Of a stretch of 64,000 nt of DNA, positions 1 to 8,392 are shown one piece after another. The stretch's first letter is position 1, and each line of letters opens with the position of its first letter. Below the pieces are notes generated by a model. It was given only the letters and a program-made list of their open reading frames with translations. It made no database searches and had not been told where the DNA came from. The position numbers were made by a program, and so were the translations under genes. Where the stretch lies: assembly GCA_016215605.1 (NCBI GenBank), contig JACRJB010000004.1, positions 1-64,000 on the forward strand. The letters run 5' to 3'. Source of the DNA: Rhodopseudomonas palustris. GTDB taxonomy: Bacteria > Pseudomonadota > Alphaproteobacteria > Rhizobiales > Xanthobacteraceae.

Positions 1-99
1 AATCGAGACTCATTTGGCGCCTCCATCTGCCAAAATCTGAATCTCAATAGATACTTGAGTCCCGCCTCACAGGCCCGCGACCTTGTGACTCAGTACAAT

Positions 100-184
100 T
101 AGCGCGCAGCGCGTAACCCATCGCAGCAAGCCGCTGCCTGCGAGTGATGGGTTACGGCGCCAGTGCGCCTAACCCATCCTACGG
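100..184. repeat. Intergenic palindrome, AACCCATC family, copy 1
   Basis: Alternating taacccatc and gatgggtta words form nested inverted repeats ending in taacccatcctac. A cleaner copy lies at 14925-15012 and has the matching gtaggatgggtta at its other end. In this copy that left end is degenerate. Confidence 0.75.
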
Positions 185-279
185 GTCCGGGTTTACAGCC
201 GCCGCCTCACCACCAACATGCGACTCATGCGTGAAAGACCGCGGGTACTTCGTGCCACCGCCTTGCCACACTCACTCCC

Positions 280-380
280 GTCATGCGCGGGCTTGACCCG
301 CGCATCCATCGCGCGCGTCAGCGCGCTGCGACGAGTCTTTGCGAATAGGATGGATTGCCGGGTCAAGCCCGGCAATGACG
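280..380. repeat. Intergenic palindrome, TCATGCGCGGGC family, copy 1
   Basis: The arm tcatgcgcgggcttgaccc is followed by a ggattgccgggtcaagccc arm ending in ggcaatgac. The outer gtcat/atgac ends and the two internal hairpins are shared with 11351-11435 and, more loosely, 6621-6708. It sits just past the 3' end of the sugar kinase gene. Confidence 0.75.
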
Positions 381-425
381 ATGGAGCTGTTTAGGGGCGG
401 GCGGAGCTAACTCTAACGCGGCTGA

Positions 426-1355
426 TTACTTCGCCTTCTCGGCCAAAAACGCCTCGACTTCGTCCCGGCTCGGGCACGCAAACGCGCCGCCTGGCCTCGT
501 GCATTTCAGCGCTGCGGCGGCGGAGGCGAAGCGCAGGGCGCTCGGGATGTCCTGGCCCTCGCTGAACGCCACCGCGAAGCCGCCGTGGAAGATGTCGCCG
601 GCGCCGAGCGTGTCGACGACGTGAACCGGAAACGCCGGGGTCTGCTGGAATTGCTGCTGGGCGTCGAGCCACAGCGTGCCCTTCGGGCCGCGGGTGACGG
701 CGACGAAGGCATGGGTCAGCTTCGCCACCTTCTTCAGCGCGGCTTCGTCGTCCTCGATCCCGGCGGTGGCGTGCAGCGCCTCGGCCGAAAAGATCAGATG
801 CGACGCCGCCGTCAGCAGGCCTTCGGTCAGCGCCATCGCGCTGTCGATATCGACCACGACCGGAAGGCCGCGCTTGGTCGCTTCGGCGCACAGCGGCGTG
901 GCGAAACCGGCGCAGCGGCTCTCGATCATGATCGCGTCGCAGTCCTTGAGCAGCGTGTCGGCCTTCGGCAACTCGACGTTCCACAGCTTCGGATCGCGGA
1001 AGGTGACGATGGTGCGTTCGCCGGTCGGATCGACCAGCACCGCGGAGATCGGCGTCACCAGGCCGGGCATGTGGATCAGGCCGGAGGTCGCGATGCCTTC
1101 TTCGCCGAGCTTGTCGAAGATGAAATTCGCCGCGACTTCATTCGCGTCGCCCATCGGTCCGCACATCGTCGCGGTGCCGCCGAGTCGCGCGATGCCGATC
1201 CCGGCGTTCAGCGCGTTGCCGCCGCAGATCTCCACATAGGCGCTGGCCGGAACCTTGTTGCCGCGTCCCGGGACCGCTTCGACGCGGAAGGTGAGGTCGC
1301 GCACCGGAATGCCGACGCAGAGAATGCGCGGCTTGCGTTTGGTGTCGTTCGTCAT
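426..1355 (-). CDS. PfkB-family carbohydrate kinase
   Basis: A 309-residue cytoplasmic kinase of the ribokinase/PfkB fold that would transfer phosphate from ATP to a sugar or nucleoside hydroxyl. The N-terminal substrate motif GGNALN lies near residue 45 and the C-terminal signature DTLGAGD near 248-254, its last Asp being the expected catalytic base. The start ATG overlaps the stop of the NudC gene as ATGA, so the two are probably translationally coupled and belong to one operon with the HIT gene upstream. An open frame continues upstream into NudC but has no family similarity, so I use this internal ATG. The substrate cannot be told from sequence: ribokinase, fructokinase and adenosine kinase relatives all fit. 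Confidence 0.9.
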   Translation of the reverse strand: MTNDTKRKPRILCVGIPVRDLTFRVEAVPGRGNKVPASAYVEICGGNALNAGIGIARLGGTATMCGPMGDANEVAANFIFDKLGEEGIATSGLIHMPGLVTPISAVLVDPTGERTIVTFRDPKLWNVELPKADTLLKDCDAIMIESRCAGFATPLCAEATKRGLPVVVDIDSAMALTEGLLTAASHLIFSAEALHATAGIEDDEAALKKVAKLTHAFVAVTRGPKGTLWLDAQQQFQQTPAFPVHVVDTLGAGDIFHGGFAVAFSEGQDIPSALRFASAAAALKCTRPGGAFACPSRDEVEAFLAEKAK

Positions 1356-2284
1356 GATTGCTGCTCCAGCCAGCGGCCGACCAGGTGATGCGCGATCGCG
1401 AACGGGTGCGGTCCGGCCAATCCGTCCGGATGCTCGCGCTTCATCATCAGCGCCGCCTCGTCGCGCGAGAACCAGCGCGCATCTTCGAGTTCGGTCAAAT
1501 CGACGGTGATGTCCTCGGTGGTGGCGACCGCGGTACAACCGATCATCAGCGAAGATGGATAAGGCCAGGGCTGCGTCATGTAGTAGCGCACGTCGCTGCA
1601 GCGGATACCCGACTCCTCGAGAATTTCGCGGCGCACCGCGTCCTCGATCGTCTCCGCCGCTTCGACGAAGCCGGCGAGGCACGAATACATCCCGGCCGGG
1701 AACTGCTTCTGGCGGCCGAGCAGGCACTTCTCGCCCGAGGTCACCAGCATGATCACCACCGGGTCGGTGCGCGGGAAATGCTCGGCCTTGCAGGTCGGGC
1801 AGTCGCGCTTCCAGCCGCCCTGCGACATCGCGGTGCGGGTGCCGCAATTGGCGCAATAGCCGTGGCGCTGATGCCAATTGACCAGCGACTTCGCCTGCGC
1901 AATGGCCGAGAGTTGCTCCGGCGGCAGCTGGCCCTGCATCGCCATGCCGCGCAGTTCGGCGAGGCCGGCGTCGCTGCGGGTCACCAGCGTCTCGACAGCC
2001 GCGGCCCCGATGCCCATGCCGAACACCGCGGCGCCGTCGCGCAGGCCGAGAAAGATCGTGCCGGGATTGGCGCCGAGCGCCAGCGCCTCCTTGATCGACA
2101 GCAGCGCGCGCGGGCCGCCGTCCTCGTGCTTCACCACCAGCGAATCGCGATGCACCACATAGGCGCGGGTGTCGCTCTTGTCCTCCATCGCCATCAGCTT
2201 GGCGTCGTCGCCGCGCAGATGCGCGGCGCGATCGAGGATGTTGCTGACGAAGGCCGGGCGGCCGAGTGGAAACGCGCTGCTCAT
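1352..2284 (-). CDS. nudC: NADH pyrophosphatase, NudC-like Nudix hydrolase
   Basis: A 310-residue Nudix enzyme expected to hydrolyse NAD(H) to NMN(H) and AMP, and in some species to remove NAD caps from RNA. A zinc-ribbon is formed by Cys144, Cys147, Cys162 and Cys165. It is followed by the Nudix box at about 205-227 with the GX5EX7REUXEEXGU pattern (G205, REILEE, G227), preceded by the FPRTDPVVI stretch typical of the NudC branch. The N-terminal 130 residues match the usual NudC N-domain length. The gene starts 4 bp after the HIT gene stop and ends overlapping the kinase start, so it is the middle gene of a three-gene operon. Confidence 0.92.
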   Translation of the reverse strand: MSSAFPLGRPAFVSNILDRAAHLRGDDAKLMAMEDKSDTRAYVVHRDSLVVKHEDGGPRALLSIKEALALGANPGTIFLGLRDGAAVFGMGIGAAAVETLVTRSDAGLAELRGMAMQGQLPPEQLSAIAQAKSLVNWHQRHGYCANCGTRTAMSQGGWKRDCPTCKAEHFPRTDPVVIMLVTSGEKCLLGRQKQFPAGMYSCLAGFVEAAETIEDAVRREILEESGIRCSDVRYYMTQPWPYPSSLMIGCTAVATTEDITVDLTELEDARWFSRDEAALMMKREHPDGLAGPHPFAIAHHLVGRWLEQQS

Positions 2285-2288
2285 CGGT

Positions 2289-2705
2289 TCAACCCAGCCA
2301 GACCTTGCGCCGCAGCGCGTTGATGAATTGCTGCACTTCCGCCGGATCGTGCGCCAGGGCTGGCATCACGCCCCAGACCGGGCGCGGCCAGGCGGCGTCG
2401 TTGGAGCGGCGCGCGATGATGTGCACGTGGAGTTGCGGCACGACGTTGCCGAGCGCGGCGATGTTCAGCTTGTCGCATTTGGTGATCTCCTTCAGCGCGC
2501 GTCCGACCCGGGAGATCTCGGTCATCAATTGCGCCTGTTCGACCTCGTCGAGGTCGATGATCTCGACCGCGTCGGCGCGGCGCGGCACCAGCAGCAGCCA
2601 GGGATAATTCGCGTCCTTGATCACCACCACGCGGCAGAGCGGCAGGTCGCCGACGTTGATGGTGTCTTTTTCGAGCTGTGGGCTGAGCGACCAATCGGAG
2701 GGCAT
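2289..2705 (-). CDS. HIT-family nucleotide-binding hydrolase
   Basis: A 138-residue HIT (histidine triad) protein, probably a nucleoside phosphoramidate or dinucleoside polyphosphate hydrolase. The motif is H93-V-H95-I-I, so the first His and the expected nucleophilic His (H95) are present, but the third His of the HxHxH triad is Ile97. That substitution is what I see; some HIT branches tolerate it. The start has a GGAA six bases upstream. It is the first gene of the operon with nudC and the PfkB kinase, 4 bp upstream of nudC, which places three nucleotide/sugar phosphate enzymes under one promoter. Confidence 0.88.
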   Translation of the reverse strand: MPSDWSLSPQLEKDTINVGDLPLCRVVVIKDANYPWLLLVPRRADAVEIIDLDEVEQAQLMTEISRVGRALKEITKCDKLNIAALGNVVPQLHVHIIARRSNDAAWPRPVWGVMPALAHDPAEVQQFINALRRKVWLG

Positions 2706-2886
2706 ATCGGTTCCATCGGCCCGTTGGCAAAAGCGGGCTCTTGCGTGGTTGCGGGTACGGGCCCCGATCCATCCATATCAAGCCGGCCTGAGCGACGAAA
2801 GCGGCGGGACGCGCCGGTCCCCTCACGCCCTGCATGGCGACATCCCGCGCTTGCCTAGCCGAAGGTTCAAGGCCGGGTCCGCCCGC

Positions 2887-2916
2887 TTGCATTCGGGCGG
2901 TTTTGGCTCCAAATAG
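2887..2916 (+). promoter_or_regulatory. Candidate promoter of the SRP RNA
   Basis: TTGCAT at 2887-2892 and AAATAG at 2911-2916 are 18 bases apart, and the expected start would fall at the GGGAGA 5' end of the RNA near 2922. Spacing is good, but the hexamers match the sigma-70 consensus only weakly. Confidence 0.3.
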
Positions 2917-2921
2917 GGACC

Positions 2922-3019
2922 GGGAGATTGGCGGTGGACGAGCCACTCGCCAACCGGGTCAGGTCCGGAAGGAAGCAGCCCTAACGAGGTCCGGATCGGG
3001 TCGCTCGTCAGTCTCCTAC
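2922..3019 (+). ncRNA. ffs: Signal recognition particle RNA, 4.5S type
   Basis: The conserved SRP RNA domain IV is plain: ggtcaggtccggaaggaa at about 2957-2974 followed by gcagccctaacg, which forms the GGAA tetraloop and the asymmetric loop that bind Ffh. The flanks pair: gggaga at the 5' end with tctcct at the 3' end, and ggacgagc with gctcgtc-type bases. A T-run (tgttttt) follows at 3021-3027 and may end transcription. It lies just upstream of dnaX, an order common in alphaproteobacteria. The exact ends are estimated from pairing. Confidence 0.9.
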
Positions 3020-3179
3020 CTGTTTTTCCGGCCGTTGCGCGCGCCGGTCGATCCAAGGTGACGTATCCGGCCCGGCCTGCCGGGCGTCTGTCGGGTGCCG
3101 GGCGAGCCAAGTCCCCCGCCGGACAGCCTCGTCCGTTCCGCAATCCGGCCCCGAGAGAGAACACATTGCGGAACGACCG

Positions 3180-5084
3180 ATGACCGACGCAGGCCCTCCC
3201 GCGACCCCTTCGGACGATTCGGATCGGACCGGCCCCGGCCTGGATGCAGGTGGCTCGGGTGCTGGCGCATTAGGCGCCGCGCCCGCCGGCGCCTATCGGG
3301 TGCTGGCGCGCAAATATCGCCCCAACAGTTTCGAGGATCTGATCGGCCAGGAGGCGGTAGTGCGCACCGTCTCGAATGCGTTCGACACCGGACGGATCCC
3401 GCAGGCCTGGATCCTCACCGGTGTCCGCGGCGTCGGCAAGACCACCACCGCACGCATCCTGGCGCGGGCGCTGAATTACGAATTGCCGGACGGCTCGGTG
3501 AAGGGACCGACCATCCACATGCCGGTGCACGGCGTGCACTGCAAGGCGATCATGGAAAGCCGGCACATGGACGTGCTGGAGATGGACGCCGCCTCGCACA
3601 CCGGCGTCGACGATGTCCGCCAGATCAACGACAGCGTGCGCTATGCGCCGGCGAGCGCGCGCTACAAGGTCTACATCATCGACGAAGTCCACATGCTGTC
3701 GACGGCGGCGTTCAACGCCTTTCTGAAGACGCTGGAGGAGCCGCCGGAGCACGCCAAATTCGTGTTCGCCACCACCGAAATCCGCAAGGTGCCGGTGACG
3801 GTGCTGTCGCGCTGCCAGCGTTTCGATCTGCGCCGCGTCGAGGCCGACGTACTGATGAAGCACCTCGGCGGCATCGCCGAAAAGGAAGGCGTCGAGGTCG
3901 AGGCCGAAGCGCTCGGCATTATCGCCCGCGCTGCCGAAGGCTCGGTGCGCGATTCGCTGTCGCTGTTCGACCAGGCGATCGCTCACGCCGCGGGCCTGGT
4001 CCGCGCCGATCAGGTCCGGCAGATGCTCGGCCTCGCCGACCGGACGCGCGTGATCGAACTGTTCGATGCGCTGGCGCGGGGCGACATCGCCGCCGCTTTT
4101 GCCGAATTCCGCGATCAATACGACACCGGCGCCGATCCGGTGGTGGTGCTCAGCGATCTCGCCGAATTCGTGAACTTCGTGACGCGGGTCAAGATCGTGC
4201 CGGCGACCGCCGACAATGTCGCGTTCGGCGAGACCGAGCGGCTGCGCGGGCGCGAATTCGCCACCAAGCTGTCGATGCGGGTACTGTCGCGGATGTGGCA
4301 GATGCTGCTGAAAGGCATCGCCGAGGTGCAGGGCGCCACGCGTCCCGCCGCGGCCGCCGAGATGGTGCTGGTGCGGATCGCCTATGCGGCCGATCTGCCG
4401 ACCCCGGACGAAGCGATCCGGATGATCGAGCAGGGCGGAGGCGGTACGCCGCTGCCGTCCGGTGGCGGCGCGGCGCCGCGCGGCGTGTCGTCCGGGCCGT
4501 CATCGACCGCGTCGAGCTATGCCCCTCCTGCAGCCGTGCCGCGCAGCGCGACCACCATGAGCCAGCCGACCGCAATGCGCGGCGGCGCCGAGAGCATGGC
4601 CCGGCCGCAGATCAGTGCGCCGGCCGCAGCACCGCAGCCCGAACTGCAGGCGCTGAAGATCACCAGCTTCCCGCAGCTCGTCGCGCTGGCGTCCGAGAAG
4701 CGCGATGTGATGACCCGAATGGCGCTGGAAGCCGACGTCCGCCTGGTGCGGATCGAGGACGGTCGGCTCGAACTGGCGCTGGAGCGCACGGCGTCGCGCG
4801 CCCTCGTCAACGAACTCGGCCGCAAGCTCGAACAATGGACCGGCCGGCGCTGGACCGTGATCGTGTCGAACGAGCCCGGCCAGCCGACGCTGCGCTCGCA
4901 GAACGAGGCGCAGAAGAACGAACGCGAACGCGCCGCGGAAAGCGATCCGCGGGTGCAGGAAGTGCTGGCGCGGTTTCCCGGCGCCAAGCTGATCGAGGTG
5001 CGGCGGCTCGCCACCGAGCCGGTCGAAACCGATGCTGGTATCGAAGACCCCGTCGAGCCGATCGACGACGACGACGATTCTTGA
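3180..5084 (+). CDS. dnaX: DNA polymerase III subunit gamma/tau
   Basis: A 634-residue clamp-loader ATPase of the replicative polymerase. The AAA+ module holds Walker A GVRGVGKT at about 81-88, Walker B with DEVH at 168-171, and the SRC motif with the arginine finger at 210-212. The C-terminal half is Pro/Ala-rich and then carries a tau-like domain. About 38 residues of Gly/Ala/Pro-rich sequence precede the conserved [10 protein letters not shown] start. The zinc-binding segment that normally has four Cys before the [10 protein letters not shown] motif keeps only Cys121. I find no A-rich slippery heptamer, so no programmed frameshift is indicated. First gene of dnaX-ybaB-recR. Confidence 0.97.
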   Translation: MTDAGPPATPSDDSDRTGPGLDAGGSGAGALGAAPAGAYRVLARKYRPNSFEDLIGQEAVVRTVSNAFDTGRIPQAWILTGVRGVGKTTTARILARALNYELPDGSVKGPTIHMPVHGVHCKAIMESRHMDVLEMDAASHTGVDDVRQINDSVRYAPASARYKVYIIDEVHMLSTAAFNAFLKTLEEPPEHAKFVFATTEIRKVPVTVLSRCQRFDLRRVEADVLMKHLGGIAEKEGVEVEAEALGIIARAAEGSVRDSLSLFDQAIAHAAGLVRADQVRQMLGLADRTRVIELFDALARGDIAAAFAEFRDQYDTGADPVVVLSDLAEFVNFVTRVKIVPATADNVAFGETERLRGREFATKLSMRVLSRMWQMLLKGIAEVQGATRPAAAAEMVLVRIAYAADLPTPDEAIRMIEQGGGGTPLPSGGGAAPRGVSSGPSSTASSYAPPAAVPRSATTMSQPTAMRGGAESMARPQISAPAAAPQPELQALKITSFPQLVALASEKRDVMTRMALEADVRLVRIEDGRLELALERTASRALVNELGRKLEQWTGRRWTVIVSNEPGQPTLRSQNEAQKNERERAAESDPRVQEVLARFPGAKLIEVRRLATEPVETDAGIEDPVEPIDDDDDS

Positions 5085-5115
5085 GAATTCTGGCTCTTTC
5101 GAGAAGGAACCGATC

Positions 5116-5436
5116 ATGGCTGATTTCCTCGGCATGATGAAACAGGCGGCGCAGCTGCAGTCGAAGATGAAGGCGATGCAGGCCGAGCTCGACCAGATCG
5201 AGGTCGAGGGCCTGTCGGGCGGCGGCCTCGTCAAGGTGCGGATGAGCGCGAAGATGGAAGTGCGCGGCGTCTCGATCGATCCGTCGCTGCTGAAGCCCGA
5301 CGAGGGCGAAGTGCTCGAAGACCTGCTGGTCGCGGCACACGGCGATGCGCACCGCAAGGCCGAAGCGGCGATGCAGGAGAAGATGCAGGCGCTGACCGGC
5401 GGGCTCGGCCTGCCGCCCGGCCTCGGCCTGGGCTAG
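5116..5436 (+). CDS. ybaB: YbaB/EbfC nucleoid-associated protein
   Basis: A 106-residue small DNA-binding protein of the YbaB/EbfC family, which forms tweezer-like dimers on DNA and is encoded between dnaX and recR in most bacteria. The N-terminal [13 protein letters not shown] helix and the central [12 protein letters not shown] strand are typical. The start ATG at 5116 has a gagaagga ribosome site. An in-frame upstream extension exists but overlaps dnaX and lacks family similarity. It lies 31 bp after dnaX. Confidence 0.93.
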   Translation: MADFLGMMKQAAQLQSKMKAMQAELDQIEVEGLSGGGLVKVRMSAKMEVRGVSIDPSLLKPDEGEVLEDLLVAAHGDAHRKAEAAMQEKMQALTGGLGLPPGLGLG

Positions 5437-5538
5437 GCTTGCCGAAACACCGATTCGCAATGTCTTGCCGAGATGCCGGCAGGCGTCGTCCAACGCCTGC
5501 CGCCAATCCGATTCACCGACACGGATACAGCTGTCCCG

Positions 5539-6144
5539 ATGGCCACCGCGGTCGCAGGCCCCGAGATCGAACGTTTGATTCAGTTGCTGGCGCGGCTGCC
5601 GGGCCTCGGCCCGCGCTCGGCGCGGCGTGCCGCGCTGCATCTGATCAAGAAGCGCGATGCGCTGATGACGCCGCTCGCCTCGGCGCTGCAGGTCGCGATC
5701 GACAAGATCCAGGTCTGCAAGACCTGCGGCAACATCGATACGCAGAGCCCCTGCACGGTGTGCACCGATCCGCGCCGCGATCCGTCGATCATCGTGGTGG
5801 TGGCCGATGTCGCTGATCTATGGGCGCTCGAACGCGCTTCCGCCACGAACGGCCGCTACCACGTGCTCGGCGCGACGTTGTCGCCGCTCGACGGCGTCGG
5901 CCCCGACGATCTGACGATCGACGCGCTGGTGGCGCGCGCACATGATCCCGCCGTCAGCGAGATCATTCTCGCCCTCAACGCCACGGTCGACGGCCAGACC
6001 ACGGCGCACTACGTCACCGACCTGCTGCAGGATGCGGGCGTCAAGGTGACTCGGCTCGCCCATGGCGTGCCGGTCGGCGGCGAACTCGACTATCTCGACG
6101 AAGGCACGCTGTCCGCCGCGATGCGGCAGCGAACTCTGTTCTGA
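5539..6144 (+). CDS. recR: Recombination mediator protein RecR
   Basis: A 201-residue RecR, which acts with RecF/RecO to load RecA at gaps and stalled forks. Domains in order: helix-hairpin-helix around 19-30 ([11 protein letters not shown]), a zinc finger from Cys60, Cys63, Cys72 and Cys75, and a Toprim domain from about residue 84. I chose the ATG at 5539 because it gives the usual family length and the standard [12 protein letters not shown] opening; an earlier in-frame ATG at 5473 would add 22 unsupported residues. Third gene of the dnaX-ybaB-recR cluster. Confidence 0.95.
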   Translation: MATAVAGPEIERLIQLLARLPGLGPRSARRAALHLIKKRDALMTPLASALQVAIDKIQVCKTCGNIDTQSPCTVCTDPRRDPSIIVVVADVADLWALERASATNGRYHVLGATLSPLDGVGPDDLTIDALVARAHDPAVSEIILALNATVDGQTTAHYVTDLLQDAGVKVTRLAHGVPVGGELDYLDEGTLSAAMRQRTLF

Positions 6145-6163
6145 ACCACCGGAAGTGGACCTG

Positions 6164-6589
6164 ATGATCGAACGACTGCTGAAACCCTCGTTGATGCTCG
6201 CAGCCCTGCTGGCGCTGTCCGCCACGCCTGCGCTGTCGCAGCCGGCCGCGACCCCGGAGGCGCTGCCGAAGCCGACCGCGATGAAGGCGGGCGACGTGCT
6301 CAGCGGCCAGCTCAATGCGATGCGGTCGCGCGCCAAGGGCAAAGGCAAGAAGGCGGCGGTGTATCAACTTGTCAGCGAGCCGCGCCGGCTGCCGCCGCCG
6401 GCCGGCCTGTGCAATCTCGAGAACGGCCCCGAAACCTTCCAGATCGTCCCCGCCGGCGACGCCCAGGCCGCGCAGCTCAAATCGCATCTCGGCAAGCAGG
6501 TGTCGCTGAAGGTCGAGGCGGTCGCCTGCGCCGAAGAAGCCGGGCAGTACAGCGAAGCGGTGGTGACGAAGTGGAGCCTGGTGAACTGA
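6164..6589 (+). CDS. Small secreted protein of unknown function
   Basis: A 141-residue protein with a clear N-terminal signal peptide (hydrophobic LMLAALLALSA, likely cleavage after ALS near residue 25). The mature part is Lys/Ala-rich near GKGKK and ends in a compact domain containing two Cys (in GLCNLEN and VACAEE), which could form a disulfide in the periplasm. The start ATG at 6164 has ggaag upstream and lies 19 bp after recR, so it may be co-transcribed. I recognise no family. An upstream in-frame start inside recR would destroy the signal peptide. Confidence 0.7.
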   Translation: MIERLLKPSLMLAALLALSATPALSQPAATPEALPKPTAMKAGDVLSGQLNAMRSRAKGKGKKAAVYQLVSEPRRLPPPAGLCNLENGPETFQIVPAGDAQAAQLKSHLGKQVSLKVEAVACAEEAGQYSEAVVTKWSLVN

Positions 6590-6620
6590 GCAGGCGCTTC
6601 ATGCCGCCGAAATTCTCGCC

Positions 6621-6708
6621 GTCATGCCCGGGCGTGTTCCGGGCATCCACGAACAGGCGCCTGCGTCGAAGTACGCGCGTGGATGGCCGGGACCAGCCCG
6701 GCCATGAC
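6621..6708. repeat. Intergenic palindrome between convergent genes
   Basis: Begins gtcatgcccgggcg and ends agcccggccatgac, with an internal tccacg/cgtgga pairing. It is a diverged relative of the elements at 280-380 and 11351-11435. It lies between the 3' ends of the secreted protein gene and the AmpG gene, where a bidirectional terminator would be useful. Confidence 0.7.
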
Positions 6709-6737
6709 AACGATTGCGCAAGAAGAGAGCGGCGGGT

Positions 6738-8171
6738 CTAAACTCTCACCGGCCCGAGCGCGGTGAAATGGCCGCGGCGCTGCAGCCAGGCGAGCAGCAC
6801 GAGGCTCGGCGCGGCGACCGCGACGCTGATGATGAAGAACAGCGGCCAGCCGGTCGCCTGCGCCACGTAGCCGGCGCCGGCCGACAGATAGGTCCGCCCG
6901 ACCGCGGACAGTGCGGTCAGCAACGCGTACTGCGTGGCGGTGTGCAGTGGGTTCTGGCACAGCGCCGAGAGGTACGCGACGAAGATCACGGTGCCGATCG
7001 CGCCGGTGAAGTTCTCGACCGAGATCGCCAGCGCCAGCGCCCATTGATTGACGCCGACGGTCGCCAGCCAGGCGAACGCCAGATTCGACAGCGCCTGCAG
7101 CACCGCGCCGATCCACAGGCTGGCGACCAGCGAGTAACGTCGCGCCAAGAAGCCGCCGGCGAAGCCGCCGATCAGCGTGGCGGCGAGGCCGACGCCCTTG
7201 ACGATCGCGGCGTAGTCGTTGCGCGAGAAGCCGAGGTCGATCACGAACGGCGCCGTCATCGTGCCTGAAAACGCGTCGGTGAATTTGAACAGCACCACGA
7301 AGGCAAGCGCCGCCAGCGCATCCTTGCGGCCGAGAAATTCCGAGAATGCGCCGATCGCCGCCTGCGTCACCCGGGTGAAGGCGCTCTCGCCGCTGGTCGC
7401 GGCTTCGGCGAGGGCCGACTGCCCGGGCTCGGTCGCGAGCAGCGCCGTCACGGTGCCGATCAGCACCATGCCTGCCATCGTCACATAACCCCACATCCAG
7501 GCCGCGGAACGCGTCAGTCCGGTGCCCTCATAGGCGCTGACCAGGAACAGCACGCCCGCGGTCGAGATCAGCATGCCGATCCGGTAGGCCGCCACATAGG
7601 ACGCCATGCCGGCGGCCTGCTCGTTCTCCGGCAGGCTCTCGACGCGGAAGGCGTCGACCACGATGTCCTGCGTCGCCGATGCGGCCGCTACCAGCAGCGC
7701 GCCGAGCGCGACGAACACCGGCGCGCGCGCCGGATCGGTCAGCGCCAACAGCAGGATCGCGGCGATCAGCAGCAGTTGCGTGGCGACCAGCCAGCCGCGG
7801 CGGCGGCCGAACAGCCGCGACAGCAGGGGCACGTGCAGTGCATCGACCAGCGGCGCCCAGATGAATTTCAGCGTGTAGGGCGTGCCGACCAGCGCGAACA
7901 ACCCGATGGTGCCGAGATCGACGCCCGACTCCCGCATCCACACCAGAAGCGTCGACCCCGACAGCGCCAGCGGCAGCCCGGACGAGAAGCCGAGAAACAG
8001 GACGATCAGCACGCGTGGCTGCAGATATACGGCAAACGCCTCGCGCCAGTTCGGCTTGGCCGCGTCGCTGGATGTGACCGGAGGGGTGGGCGGGTTCTCT
8101 GCAGAGGCCATGCCGCGTCGTAGCAGATTCGAGGCCAGCCGGTCATTTGGCGTCGGCGTTGGGGTCGCCAT
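6738..8171 (-). CDS. MFS permease, AmpG-like muropeptide transporter
   Basis: A 477-residue inner-membrane protein with about twelve hydrophobic segments. The opening of the domain (YLQPRVLIVLFLGFSSGLPL) and the TLKFIWAPLVDAL and GRRRGWL segments are those of AmpG, which imports anhydro-muropeptides released from peptidoglycan for recycling and thereby influences beta-lactamase induction. The first 40 residues are polar and Thr/Pro-rich; an alternative ATG at 8111 would remove 20 of them. I see no other recycling gene nearby. Assignment to the AmpG branch of MFS is good, but the exact cargo is inferred. Confidence 0.86.
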   Translation of the reverse strand: MATPTPTPNDRLASNLLRRGMASAENPPTPPVTSSDAAKPNWREAFAVYLQPRVLIVLFLGFSSGLPLALSGSTLLVWMRESGVDLGTIGLFALVGTPYTLKFIWAPLVDALHVPLLSRLFGRRRGWLVATQLLLIAAILLLALTDPARAPVFVALGALLVAAASATQDIVVDAFRVESLPENEQAAGMASYVAAYRIGMLISTAGVLFLVSAYEGTGLTRSAAWMWGYVTMAGMVLIGTVTALLATEPGQSALAEAATSGESAFTRVTQAAIGAFSEFLGRKDALAALAFVVLFKFTDAFSGTMTAPFVIDLGFSRNDYAAIVKGVGLAATLIGGFAGGFLARRYSLVASLWIGAVLQALSNLAFAWLATVGVNQWALALAISVENFTGAIGTVIFVAYLSALCQNPLHTATQYALLTALSAVGRTYLSAGAGYVAQATGWPLFFIISVAVAAPSLVLLAWLQRRGHFTALGPVRV

Positions 8172-8237
8172 CTGCGTCCACGTCCGCGTCTGCTTCTCGC
8201 GGGCATGTTGCCCGAAGCCGTCACCGCATCATCACCC

Positions 8238-8372
8238 GTCATCGTCCGCGAAGGCGGGCGACCCAGTAACCCGTGCTTTCATTGGGACGCGAAGAGAATC
8301 CCCGGGGCGGCTGCGTCGCGAAGCCAAGCAGCGCTCTGGGATACTGGATCACCCGCATTCGCGGGTGATGAC
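8238..8372. repeat. Intergenic palindrome, gtcatcgtccgcgaaggcggg family
   Basis: The left arm gtcatcgtccgcgaaggcggg with gacccagta is mirrored by tactggatc and cccgcattcgcgggtgatgac on the right. It fills most of the space between the AmpG start and the 3' end of rmuC. Only one copy lies in the window. Confidence 0.7.
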
Positions 8373-8392
8373 GGTGTTGTTGGGGAGAGGTT

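Larger units (their letters stand above)
1..425. other. Gene-free window edge carrying two palindromic repeats
   Basis: No convincing gene is present before the stop codon of the sugar kinase. The first 95 bases show nothing I recognise. The rest is occupied by two separate palindromic repeats, listed individually. The short open frames here have no ribosome binding site and overlap the repeats. Confidence 0.6.

Noticed and set aside
3180-5084. Programmed frameshift in dnaX producing gamma
   Set aside because: No A6G-type slippery heptamer or suitable hairpin was found in the expected place.
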